This document shows, in pieces, positions 1-7,772 of a stretch of DNA of 13,375 bases. Numbering within the stretch: the first letter of the stretch is position 1; each line of letters opens with the position of its first letter. Location: NCBI GenBank assembly GCA_037447655.1, contig JBBHKE010000109.1, positions 1 to 13,375 on the forward strand. The letters are read 5' to 3'. Position numbers and translations under genes: made by a program. The notes below the pieces were generated by a model. It did not search any database. It had not been told where the DNA came from and was given only the letters and a program-made list of their open reading frames with translations. This stretch comes from Zygnema cylindricum. Taxonomy: Eukaryota; Streptophyta; Zygnematophyceae; Zygnematales; Zygnemataceae.

Positions 1-150
1 GCGCGTGCGCGTGCGTGTGTGTAAACATATGTGTTTACATATTATATATGTTTATGTTTATTATGTTTATTATATATGTTTATAAATGTATATGTTTATA
101 TATATATATATATACATTGCGTGTGTGTAATGTACATAAGTATATGTGCT
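1..150. repeat. TG/TA-type microsatellite
   Basis: The window opens with alternating GC/GT dinucleotides that grade into TATATG and TTTATG repeats, including a pure TA run near 100-114. The tract is imperfect and AT-rich. Short open frames that cross it are rich in Tyr, Ile, Met and Cys only because of the repeat, and I do not read them as genes. It is truncated by the window edge. Confidence 0.85.
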
Positions 151-1171
151 TGTATATGTTTACACTGGTATTTGTATATCCTGGCGTATGTAAAATAAAT
201 TTCCGTTTTGTTGTGTTCGATTATATTGAAATTCCACTTCATGAAAAACATTCCTGAAATGTGTATGTTGGAAAGGCAACACTGGTTCAAATCCTAGAAA
301 TTCTGTTTACCTCATAGTGAAACACAGTTTCTACGAGTCTTCTACTACTCGGATTGGGATCGGTTTTCTTTTTTCGTGGAAACATTTTGGGACCTGTGTT
401 TTTGTATGGAGTTCATGTACTGGACGAACTGACGGTTCCATGCGTTTGATTGGTTGGGGTGGGCAGTTGCTCGGCTGTCACGGTCCTTTGGCAAAGAGGA
501 AACCAGGGCAAGCGTTTCTGACTGCTCCCGAGAGTAGCGCTTAGATCGATAGTCTGTGACACTTGTCGCACTGGGCTCGTTCCAAAAGTGAATTTCCCTG
601 TGGATTGTGTATTTCTGGTGAAGTAATGGAGTATTATTTGTCACTTTGTGGGAATGTTGTGGAAATGTTTTTCTCTGACGAGCTCGCAATCTCATTGTGG
701 GAAATTTTACAATTGGATGGATATATGACGGTTTTCAGTAAATAAAGTATCAGGGAAGGAGGGACATGCTGTCGATATCTTTGTATTGGCTCGGATGAAA
801 AAGCTCGTTTACGTTAATTTGCGGAAACCTAACAATTCCGCCTCCCATTTGTTTTTCTTGGTTTGAAAATGTACCGGAAAGAGGAAGAAAAATGTATGTT
901 TCAGGCTCTCTTGTGTCTGTAAGAAGACAAGATGACAAGATAAGACAAGATGGCATCATTGTTTTCTTTTACGACATCAGTCGGATGGGATTCTCTCTGT
1001 TTTCCTTTTATTTTTCATGGTCCGATGGCGATGGTTTACCCATGTGGTCCTTTCTAACACAGGTGCACTCCACTTGGTAAATGACAGTGTGCTTCTGCTA
1101 ACTGGGCATTTTGTCTACTTCTGCTCATCTTCACAATTATGTCGACAACCTGTAACCTCCATTGGGCTGAG
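151..1171. other. Non-coding stretch, no feature recognised
   Basis: Several open frames of 60-116 codons lie here on both strands, for example 345-695 on the - strand. None has a recognisable motif, a consistent start context or coding-like composition, and they overlap each other. A T-box-like string GGTTCAAATCC near 283 lacks a matching stem and is not a tRNA. I see no gene in this stretch. Confidence 0.5.
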
Positions 1172-1411
1172 CACATAAAGACAAAGCAACATACGGACGA
1201 AAAACTGGGATCTTTGGCTTGGACAATAGAATAACAGTGTGTTAGTAGAATAACATAGTGGAAATGTGTTTAACTATTATAAACGCTGATAAAATTATGA
1301 GTGGATTATTATTATTAATTATTAGTTGCCGGTACACTCGCGTCATAATAAGTTTTTTACACATAAAGACAAAGCCTCATACGCTCTAAAGATAGTGGGA
1401 CCGATGGCTTG
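1172..1411 (+). repeat. Diverged direct repeat, two ~50-bp copies
   Basis: Copy 1 (about 1172-1222) and copy 2 (about 1361-1411) share the core CACATAAAGACAAAGC followed by CATACG, then GGGA and TGGCTTG in the same order. The copies lie about 190 bp apart with an AT-rich TTATTATTAATTATTAG stretch between them. They look like remnants of one older dispersed or tandem element. I see no coding capacity. Confidence 0.55.
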
Positions 1412-1720
1412 TATTGCAGGAGAGCAAAGAGGGAATCTATTGAGACACTACAGGTGCTGCCAAAATACCGAGCATATCATCGTTATCTACACTGCCAATT
1501 GCTATTAGTCTAAAGGACTTATTAGTGTTAATGAGAGTGTGTATTTAATAATTCTGATTTAGTGCAAGAGAGTGCCACAGATTGTAGTCCACGTCCTAGA
1601 AAAGAGTTGTTAACACCCTTTGGTGATCTTTGGCCAAAAATAGTCGCGACTGAATGAGTATTATCAACTCTACTAACGATGGGCGGTATAGTTCGTTCAC
1701 TCGCATTGTAATGAGCTCTT
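1412..1720. other. Non-coding stretch, nothing recognised
   Basis: This is AT-rich sequence without a credible open frame, repeat or RNA gene. It could be intronic or intergenic. I cannot tell which, because the 5' end of the gene to the right is not located. Confidence 0.4.
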
Positions 1721-1752
1721 TATTGAATGTGTGATGGTAAACCATCTGAATG
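1721..1752 (-). mobile_element. 3'-end remnant of a LINE (conserved hairpin)
   Basis: The + strand segment GATGGTAAACCATCTGA (1733-1749) is identical over 17 bases to 11242-11258, where it lies in the 3' UTR of a recognisable LINE remnant on the - strand. The matching flank also runs on to an AATA-like terminus in the same orientation. The palindromic part folds as GATGG-TTTA-CCATC on the - strand. I see no reverse-transcriptase sequence further upstream on that strand, which fits a strongly 5'-truncated copy. Calling this copy a LINE is inference from the shared terminus only. Confidence 0.45.
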
Positions 1753-2147
1753 TAATAAGCAACAGGAGGTCTTGGGTGCAAGATAAAACTTCGAAGGTGC
1801 TAAATTAGTCAATTGCACTTGTAACTTTCTGGACAATTCTTTGATAAGAAAAAGCTCTTTACTGCTTCTTGTTTATTCTGAGCTTCAAGAAAATCTAGTG
1901 GCACATGTAGAAGAAACAAAGATATATGGACAGTGACTTGTTAAAAAAAAGCTGTGAAAGGCAACTCCGATAGTAAACTGTGAAAACTCCTATCCTACAT
2001 ATGTTGTATGTGATGCGAAAAGAGAATAAATCAGTACTAAAAATCGATTTTAAAATGGTTTCCCTGGTGTTGCCTTAATCATTTTGTTTGACCGAAGGCG
2101 GATTGGTTAGGTCTAGTCACCTGCCCTTTAAATTGCAACACGACCTA

Positions 2148-2149
<2 letters not shown>
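1753..2149. other. Non-coding stretch with a small inverted repeat
   Basis: No gene is visible. Near 2106-2151 the string GGTTAGGTC is answered by GACCTAAACC about 27 bases later, giving a short imperfect stem just before the homopolymer tract. I considered a tRNA-derived SINE head here but found no A and B boxes. Confidence 0.4.

Positions 2150-2181
<32 letters not shown>
2150..2181. repeat. C8/T24 homopolymer tract
   Basis: Eight C residues (2150-2157) run directly into 24 T residues (2158-2181). On the - strand this reads A24 then G8, which could be the poly(A) end of an antisense retroposed sequence lying to the right. No target-site duplication or source gene could be identified. The tract length is also a likely place for sequencing or assembly error. 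Confidence 0.8.
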
Positions 2182-2479
2182 CGTGCAAGTCATTGTAACT
2201 AATATAGTCGACGCAGAATCAGCGGTAAGCATTTACTCTAATCATTTCGCCTGACAAAATCTATGCGGTTTACATCACATCTGTTACAGTTCACGCCGTT
2301 GCAGTTTTTTTGGAGAATGAAAAGACAACCAGATTTTCTTTCAAGTTTCGAGCTGGTTTCGAAGCCATTTGTCGGATCCTCCAATCTCTGGTTCTTGTCG
2401 TTTCTAGGTTAGGGCAGCCACTAGGACCTGGAAGCTGGGCCTCCTCAAATTTGGCATGTTGGAAGAATACAGTACAGTA
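2182..2479. other. Non-coding stretch, nothing recognised
   Basis: An open frame at 2310-2534 (74 codons) has no recognisable domain and runs into transposon-like sequence at its 3' end. I do not call a gene. Confidence 0.4.
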
Positions 2480-2502
2480 CTCCGTGAATCGCTGTTATGT
2501 TA
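2480..2502 (+). mobile_element. Solo MITE terminal repeat remnant
   Basis: CTCCGTGAATCGCTGTTA matches the left terminal repeat of the MITE at 7773 (CACCGTGAATCGCTATTA) at all but two positions, and like it follows a TA dinucleotide (2478-2479). No matching right end was found at the expected distance, so I read this as a remnant of a partly lost or diverged copy. Confidence 0.4.
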
Positions 2503-2557
2503 AAGTTTCGGAAAGTAAAACAAAAAACGCTTAGCTTTTCCGGGGCGAGACGCTTAA

Positions 2558-3296
2558 CTTTTAGGGTGCCGACAGCGTAACACATTCGAGTATGTTATGA
2601 TGGAAACTTCTCCTAAAGGTGAGATCCAATCGTAACAGAAGGCTTTTGATTACGTAAAAATGGTAACATAGAAGCTGGCGAGAGGTTCCATCACGAAATA
2701 ATATGATTAGAAATATGTTACCGAATTTTAAGAATGCCTCGTCAGACAGATTCGGGCTACGTAAGATGGAAAACAATGAGGATAAAGACAGGACCGACAA
2801 TTCGGTGAGATTCTGGTGCGACCCCGAAACGCCAGAATATGTTCCACCACCGACTTTTTTGTTCGGAAGCCGTCCACGCGTCAATTTCCAATCGGTATGC
2901 CCTTCTTTTATGTTCCGCAGCGCAACATAAAGGGCTACACAGTACACCGTCGATCGTATTTAGCGTGTATGTTTTTTTGTCTCTTAAAACATCTTTTCTC
3001 CGTACATACATGTCGGATTGTGGATCTGACGGTTGCGATTGAAAGGTTGTATTCTCAGCTTACGAATGGCGGTCTTAAATTGAAAATTGGACAAATGTGT
3101 ACGGAGATAAGATGTTTTCAGTGGCGAAAAAAGCATACACGCTAAATACGATCGACGGTGTAGTGTACTGTGGAACATACAGGATGAAAACTTCGACCGC
3201 GACCCAACGTACTGGCGGGACGCTTAAATTTTTCCTTCCGACAACGTGGCAAATAGTTTTTTGTTACGTTCAAACTTTCAAACCTCACCCTAAAAG
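2558..3296. mobile_element. Possible outer inverted-repeat element around the MITE
   Basis: CTTTTAGGGTG at 2558-2568 is matched by its inverse CACCCTAAAAG at 3286-3296. Inside these ends, GCGTAACA on the left has a counterpart ACGTAACA on the inverted right side. This suggests an older ~740-bp element into which the 2945-3160 MITE inserted. The internal similarity is patchy, so the boundaries are tentative. Open frames inside it (for example 2561-2947 on the - strand) show no transposase motif. Confidence 0.25.
2945..3160. mobile_element. TA-flanked MITE, copy 1 (216 bp)
   Basis: The left end begins CACCGTCGATCGTATTTAGC and the right end is its inverse. The outer 27 bases of the two ends match exactly. 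Weaker inverted homology continues to about 85 bases, including AAAACATCTT and TCTCCGTACA in both arms, so the whole unit can fold back. TA dinucleotides flank both sides (2943-2944 and 3161-3162), as expected for Tc1/mariner (Stowaway-like) target-site duplication. There is no transposase, so it is a non-autonomous element. The terminal repeat is related to that of copy 2 at 7773-7991. The short open frames across it are by-products of the symmetry. Confidence 0.8.
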
Positions 3297-3557
3297 GTGA
3301 ATAGCAGCCATTTCTAGTTTCCCACCTTAAAACTTTGAATAGCACGTGTCTGTCAAGCATTCGAAGCCCAGTCTGAACGTAGAAAGTTGTATTTTGAGCA
3401 GGAAGCGCTATAATTAACTTTCTCGATTGTTTATCAATCTTTGAGTTCAAGTTTTTCTGCCTATAGTTCTCTAGCTTTTATTTTATTTGGCTCGGCTATG
3501 GGAGAAGAGAAAGCTGACGCTTTTGACCTTCTTCCCTTGAACATCCAAATGTCACAG
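3161..3557. other. Sequence upstream of the main exon, probably intronic
   Basis: The end of this stretch looks like the 3' part of an intron. A branch-point-like GCTGACG near 3512 is followed by a pyrimidine-rich run (about 3519-3538) and then CACAG at 3553-3557. A second acceptor-like site, TTTTTCTGCCTATAG, ends at 3465. An ATG at 3498 opens only 26 codons (MGEEKADAFDLLPL...) in a different frame before a stop, so it cannot start the protein below without a further splice. Confidence 0.45.
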
Positions 3558-4765
3558 GAACAACTTTACATGATGTAGAAACTGCAAGCGACGCAAAGGC
3601 AGCAGCTGATGTAGAAACTGCATACTGTGTCGGGATTGGTCATGATGTAGAATCCACAGGTGTTTTAGAAGTTGATGCACAGACTGCAAATGATGCAGAG
3701 ACTACAAATGATGCAGAGACTAAAAATGATGCAGAAATTGCACGTGATGAAGACGCTGTAGATGCTGCCGACGCCATAAATGGTGTTGAAAGAATACATG
3801 ATGCGAATACTGTAGAAGAGTTAGAAGGTGCATATGAAGCAGAAGACCATATTCCACATAATGCATCCGCATATTCTGAACTATACTCAGGAGATGCAGG
3901 ACTTCATGCAACCATTTTGCCTCCGCCTCCATATGATGGATCATATGACAGTAATCAGATTGTCTATGGAGGTTATGATGGTATTCATGGAAGTTATGAT
4001 GATGCTCCAGGGGAATATCATCATCAAGAAGTAATAGACGGGGTATATGAAGGAGGACATGGTGGTGGATATGAGGTTTATGACCATGATTATCATTCTA
4101 TGTATGGAGGGCAGTTGCATTCTTACCAGGGAGACGAGTATCATGAAAATGTTAATGTTCTACCAGGAGCTCCATCGTCAGAAGATGGACCTCCAGGACT
4201 GGAAGATGAGGCTGATGGTCCACCTGGAATTTGTGAACCTCCTCCTGTCAATTCTACGAAGCAAGACTTTGAGCAACTCCCACCTCCACCTCCACTACTG
4301 CCCGGAGTTATTCCTCAGTCAGTTTCAGGAAATGGTAATATTTCAACTGCAGGAGTTGATAGTGTTTCTGGAGGTGAAGGAAACGAGAATTTGGATACAG
4401 CAGGTCAGGTTTGGGAAGAACATTCTCATTCACATTCATTCGGTGAACGACAGTGTTCACCAAAAAAGGGAGCCCACCGAGACCGGAGCCGTAGCAGAAG
4501 TCCTAGAAGAAAAGCGGGAGATGAAGAGAATGCAGAAGGCTCCGAAGAGCTTCCTCCTCCTCCTGCAGACGGTGGTACATGGGCTCAGGAATATGGAGAT
4601 GATGGTAGTGGATATGCCGTGGATCCCAGCGGTTATTATGATGGGAGTGCATATGATGCTGCTGCTTATGCTGCTGCCTATGCGGCTGATCTTTCAGGAT
4701 ATGCAGCCGCATATGGAGCATATGGAGCACCAGGAATGATGCATCCTGCACCAGCCTGGGACCAG
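3558..4765 (+). CDS. Main exon of an unrecognised low-complexity Asp/Ala-, Pro-, RS- and Tyr/Gly-rich protein
   Basis: This is one long open frame of 402 codons. Counting from ACA at 3560, it has: Asp/Ala/Thr-rich imperfect six-residue repeats of the NDAETT type (about 1-75); an acidic stretch; PPPP (121-124) and Gly/Tyr/Asp/His-rich sequence (to about 195); GPPG and PPP runs; PPPPPLLPG (241-249); a short basic block DRSRSRSPRRK (308-318); and a Tyr/Ala/Gly tail such as YAAAYAA (351-390). No RRM, KH, zinc finger or WW domain is visible. The composition suggests an RNA-processing or RNP-condensate protein, which is inference. The frame is open back to a stop at 3524-3526 but has no ATG before 4100. 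I therefore begin the exon at the acceptor CACAG (3553-3557), which would need one base from an upstream exon. It ends at CAG|GTAATAAG in phase 0. If the intron is retained, five more codons (VISSQ) precede a TAA at 4781. Upstream exons are not located. Confidence 0.75.
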
Positions 4766-5085
4766 GTAATAAGTTCACAGTAATTAGCTGTTGTTAGCAG
4801 GCTGTAATTGCCTGGAACGAGTTAAAGAATTTTGGTTATAGGGTGATTATGTATACGCGAGAACTAGCATAACTGGCACAGGTCAGTAATGCCAGTAATA
4901 GGTTAAATAGCTCACAGTAGTTATTTTATCTGGAAATGGTTGAAACTTCTCCAGTTATAGGGTAATTATATGTACGCTATGACTGGCGTTACTGGCCAGT
5001 AATCATACTGAGTGTGATAATTGGCCACTACCGCCAGTAATAGGTAATAAGCTCACAGTAACTAGCTGTAATTAACTGTTAAGGC
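4765..5085 (+). repeat. Intronic ~140-bp tandem repeat starting at the splice donor
   Basis: Copy 1 spans 4765-4900 (136 bp), copy 2 spans 4901-5042 (142 bp), and a partial copy 3 runs to about 5085. Shared landmarks in order are GGT-AAT-AG with TCACAGTA, then TTATAGGGTRATTAT, then ACTGGC, and a final CCAGTAATA immediately before the next unit. The unit boundary coincides with the exon/intron junction, so the donor GGTAATAAG of the main exon recurs exactly at 5043-5051 and in altered form (GGTTAAATAG) at 4901. In-frame stops follow immediately, so use of the later donor would not add coding sequence. Confidence 0.8.
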
Positions 5086-5478
5086 TTTCGAGATTACGGT
5101 GCTTAACATTTTGAATGTATGGAAACCTTTGGTGTCGGCGCCACTGGTGACTAAATTGAAATATCTGGATTATTAGCTGTCAGCTGTATTGAATCCTGGT
5201 TAAGCTTTGTCGATTCTTGTATAGATTTTTAATGTTCCCCGAATTTCACCGACGGCTAACACTATATAAATATTACATTAAACATTATATTCTTGCTGGC
5301 CGCTAAGGGTGAATACCCCTTCTATTATAATTCTTTTTTTTTTGAACCTTTTTTTTTTTTCTGATAGCTGTGGAGGTCATTGCTGTCCACTAACTTCATT
5401 GCTACTGGGTTTTTGATCAAAAATGAATTAGTTTGTTTGGCTTAAGCTAATTACTTTTTTCTTTTTACACTGTGGCAG
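5086..5478 (+). other. Rest of the first intron, with acceptor signals
   Basis: There is no coding signal. Two T-rich runs (about 5333-5342 and 5349-5360) and a pyrimidine tract around 5454-5465 precede the acceptor GTGGCAG at 5472-5478. A branch-point-like GCTAAT lies near 5446. The layout is that of a normal spliceosomal intron 3' end. Confidence 0.55.
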
Positions 5479-5545
5479 TCTGCCTGGGCGGCTGGGGGTT
5501 ATGGGGCCTATGGCTTCAGCGGTTATGGTGCCGGTTCATATGTAT
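5479..5545 (+). CDS. Second Gly/Tyr-rich exon of the same gene
   Basis: Read in phase 0 from the main exon, it gives SAWAAGGYGAYGFSGYGAGS followed by Tyr. This continues the Tyr/Ala/Gly composition that ends the main exon and is the best evidence that splicing occurs. Two donors lie four bases apart. GTATGT at 5542 has the better consensus and keeps phase 0. GTATCA at 5546 leaves phase 1. The choice decides which downstream exons can be joined in frame. Together with the flanking splice signals I consider the exon well supported and its 3' edge uncertain. Confidence 0.65.
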
Positions 5546-5751
5546 GTATCAGAACCTGTAATTTTTTTCAGTTTGCTGTTCTGTCTCTGTTCTCCATCTC
5601 AAGCTTTAGCCTTCGGAAAGAAGAATGGGTTGGGTCCTCTTCTCATAGTTTTTCTGTTGTTTAACATCCTTCCGCTTAGGCTTAAGCTTAGAGTTTGAAT
5701 GTTGATTCTTTTTGGCTCATTGCTAACTCATGTGTCTCCTCTTCTCTGCAG

Positions 5752-5790
5752 GATGGGCTCAAATATGGCCTGCTTTGCATTGCTACTTAG
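5752..5790 (+). CDS. Alternative terminal exon (coding part)
   Basis: An excellent acceptor sits at 5750-5751. TGCTAAC lies about 30 bases upstream as a branch point, followed by the tract CTCCTCTTCTCTGCAG. Joined in phase 0 to the 5541 donor, the exon reads DGLKYGLLCIAT and then a stop at 5788-5790. This gives a complete C-terminus without any further exon. The sequence after the stop would be 3' UTR. No canonical AATAAA was seen nearby, which argues for nothing in lineages that do not use it. Confidence 0.45.
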   Translation, partial: DGLKYGLLCIAT

Positions 5791-5935
5791 CCAGACATAG
5801 GAGAAGCTGGATCAGTTTCACATAGTTGTAAATAGTTTTTCGTTTTATATCTGCTCTGCTGGCGTGCAAAACCTAGCGTATTTACATGCATAATTTCTTT
5901 TCCCCCTTGAAATGCTTGCTTTTGTTGCGCTGCAG

Positions 5936-5974
5936 CATATTATCCTCCCCATGGCTGCGTAGAGTTTAGTCAGT
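5936..5974 (+). CDS. Possible 39-bp cassette exon
   Basis: It lies between a T-rich tract ending in GCGCTGCAG (5935) and a near-perfect donor GTAAGTATG (5975). From the phase-1 donor at 5545 it reads SYYPPHGCVEFSQ and ends again in phase 1. The Tyr/Pro composition matches the rest of the protein. In phase 0 it meets a stop, so it depends on the weaker donor of the preceding exon. Small exons with good edges can arise by chance, so this is tentative. Confidence 0.35.
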
Positions 5975-6560
5975 GTAAGTATGTAGGTGGTTCTTGGTTG
6001 GGACTCTGTCGAGAAGCCCCAGAGTCAACGTGAGCAGAACGTTCAAGGGAACAATTTTCCAGAAGCCCCAGAGTCAACGGTTCTACTTTTCGCCAGAAGT
6101 GGACAGGTGGACCCTTCGGTGGCTGCCATCCGGGGCTAAAGGTAGGGATTAAGCCTCTTGCTCCGCATTCTGAGCCCGGCGCGTTCGCAGCTCATTGGAG
6201 ACGGCTATGACGGATTTAGGCGCATCGGCCTCCATGAGAGGGACACTTGGCGCGTCGTTGCGTTGCCTGACCTGTTTTTAGTTGGAAACCAGTGTCTCAT
6301 GAAGGTAAAGTGAATTTGGCGTCTGATCACAAGAGCTGGGGTTTATGGGTTGACGGGTGATGAGCAGTCACAGGAGATGTGCCGCGATTTCATCGCAGGT
6401 CGATGTCATCGAGGGGCAACTTGCAGGTGAAATTCTCAGATCCTATGAAGATTGCATTTCGTGTTATTAATTAGCGGTTCTTGTTATACCTTAGGCAGGC
6501 TTGAATAAAGGTTACTTGGAGTCGTTGCCTTCAGACAATTTCTGCCATTGAATTCTCTGA
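5975..6560. other. GC-richer non-coding patch with a 19-bp direct repeat
   Basis: About 5995-6440 is clearly richer in G+C and CpG than its surroundings but has no long open frame. AGAAGCCCCAGAGTCAACG occurs twice, at 6012-6030 and 6061-6079, 49 bases apart. Strings such as CTTGCAGGTGAAA and TCATGAAGGTAAAG look like isolated splice sites. It could be an inserted element, 3' UTR or a non-coding RNA, and nothing in it identifies which. After 6440 the sequence becomes AT-rich again. Confidence 0.4.
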
Positions 6561-6893
6561 AATCGACAAAAAATAAAAAGTAATCAAAATTTAAGACCAC
6601 AAAATTAAAAGCTTTTGCATCGGAAGGAAAAGACAATCCAGGAAAAGGAAAAGATAGACTGGGAAAATACAGGACAGGAAAATGACAAGGCAGAAAAACA
6701 CAAAAAGATGAAAAAGACAAAACAGCAAAAAGAGAGAGAAAACAGACAAAACAAGAGAATGTCAAAACACCAAAAAGACATCACTGAAAAAGACAAGACA
6801 TCAAACAGACAAGACAATCAAAGAAAACTAAACAGCAAAAACATAAAACAGCAAAAAGTCAACACAGCGAAAAGTGCACAAGTAAAAAAATAA
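6560..6893 (+). repeat. A-rich, T-poor simple-sequence stretch
   Basis: The + strand is dominated by AAAAGACA-like and ACAGCAAAAAG-like units with very few T. The 92-codon open frame within it (6615-6893) is almost wholly Lys, Gln, Asn, Arg and Glu. The opposite strand is correspondingly Phe, Ser, Cys and Leu. Both are products of the base composition. I read it as a degenerate purine-rich repeat and not as a gene. Confidence 0.7.
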
Positions 6894-7064
6894 CATACTG
6901 CTTCTTATTGCGAGCCATTTTTGCCGTTTTCAACACCGTTTGTGCTTTCATGGAACACCGTTTCCGTAAATCGGAGCACCAATCTGCAGTTTGGCCGCGG
7001 AACATTCCGGATAAAGTCAAAGACGCTAATTCCCGAACCTGGAAAATTTTAAGGATTCAATTAG

Positions 7065-7635
7065 AAGAGAGGGAGGAAGGGAGGGAGGGAGGGAGGGAGG
7101 GAGGGAGGGAGGGAGGGAGGGAGGGAGGGAGGGAGGGAGGGAGGGAGGGAGGGAGGGAGGGAGGGAGGGAGGGAGGGAGGGAGGGAGGGAGGGAGGGAGG
7201 GAGGGAGGGAGGGAGGGAGGGAGGGAGGGAGGGAGGGAGGGAGGGAGGGAGGGAGGGAGGGAGGGAGGGAGGGAGGGAGGGAGGGAGGGAGGGAGGGAGG
7301 GAGGGAGGGAGGGAGGGAGGGGAGGGAGGGAGGGAGGGAGGGAGGGAGGGAGGGAGGGAGGGAGGGAGGGAGGGAGGGAGGGAGGGAGGGAGGGAGGGAG
7401 GGAGGGAGGGAGGGAGGGAGGGAGGGAGGGAGGGAGGGAGGGAGGGAGGGAGGGAGGGAGGGAGGGAGGGAGGGAGGGAGGGAGGGAGGGAGGGAGGGAG
7501 GGAGGGAGGGAGGGAGGGAGGGAGGGAGGGAGGGAGGGAGGGAGGGAGGGAGGGAGGGAGGGAGGGAGGGAGGGAGGGAGGGAGGGAGGGAGGGAGGGAG
7601 GGAGGGAGGGAGGGAGGGAGGGAGGGAGGGAGGGA
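7065..7635 (+). repeat. (AGGG)n microsatellite array, about 560 bp
   Basis: After a short degenerate start (7065-7077) the tetranucleotide AGGG repeats about 139 times to 7635. A single extra G gives a GGGG run at 7319-7322. Because three units make four codons, every + frame reads Arg-Glu-Gly-Gly and every - frame reads Pro-Ser-Leu-Pro, so all frames are open without being genes. The G-rich strand can form G-quadruplexes and the all-purine strand can form triplexes. True length may vary or be misassembled. Confidence 0.97.
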
Positions 7636-7716
7636 TCCAAATTGATAATCCGGCAAGTGTGCACAGAGAGAAGTTGATTTAAAAGCGGAAAAGATGCTAA
7701 ATGGCGATGCACAGTG
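7636..7716. mobile_element. MITE-like right arm abutting the (AGGG)n array
   Basis: Read on the - strand from 7716, this begins CACTGTGCATCGCCATTTAG, is preceded by TA (7717-7718), and continues with CTTTTAAATCAACTTCTC, TGTGCACACTTGCCGGATT. That follows, in the same order, the arm of MITE copy 1 (CACCGTCGATCGTATTTAGC, CTTAAAACATC, TACATACATGTCGGATT). The opposite arm is not recognisable left of the array, so either the array replaced the centre and left arm or only half an element remains. Confidence 0.5.
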
Positions 7717-7772
7717 TACTAGTACAATCATGATAAATTTCTAGCTATGTTATCGTTTTGAAAAGGCAGTTA

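Noticed and set aside
278-300. T-loop-like GGTTCAAATCC suggesting a tRNA
   Set aside because: The flanking bases do not pair as a T stem, and no A box, anticodon arm or acceptor stem is found.
345-695. 116-codon frame on the - strand
   Set aside because: No recognisable motif, no support from composition, and it overlaps an equally plausible frame on the other strand.
2085-2181. tRNA-derived SINE with a homopolymer tail
   Set aside because: No A and B boxes in the expected order. Only a small inverted repeat and a C/T run are visible.
3498-3578. ATG at 3498 as the start of the host protein
   Set aside because: It reads MGEEKADAFDLLPL and stops after 26 codons in a frame different from the main exon.
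4047-4783. Overlapping long frames in the main exon (230 codons on +, about 90 on -)
   Set aside because: They are shadows. Their Met/His/Leu-rich composition comes from shifted reading of GAT, GGA and CCT codons of the real frame.
6615-6893. Lys/Gln/Glu-rich 92-codon frame
   Set aside because: The residues follow directly from the A-rich repeat, and the frame has no start context or splice support.
6908-7645. Long open frame rich in Arg-Glu-Gly-Gly and its antisense Pro-Ser-Leu-Pro counterparts
   Set aside because: All six frames are open simply because AGGG repeats in a 12-base, four-codon cycle. The flanking residues show no domain.
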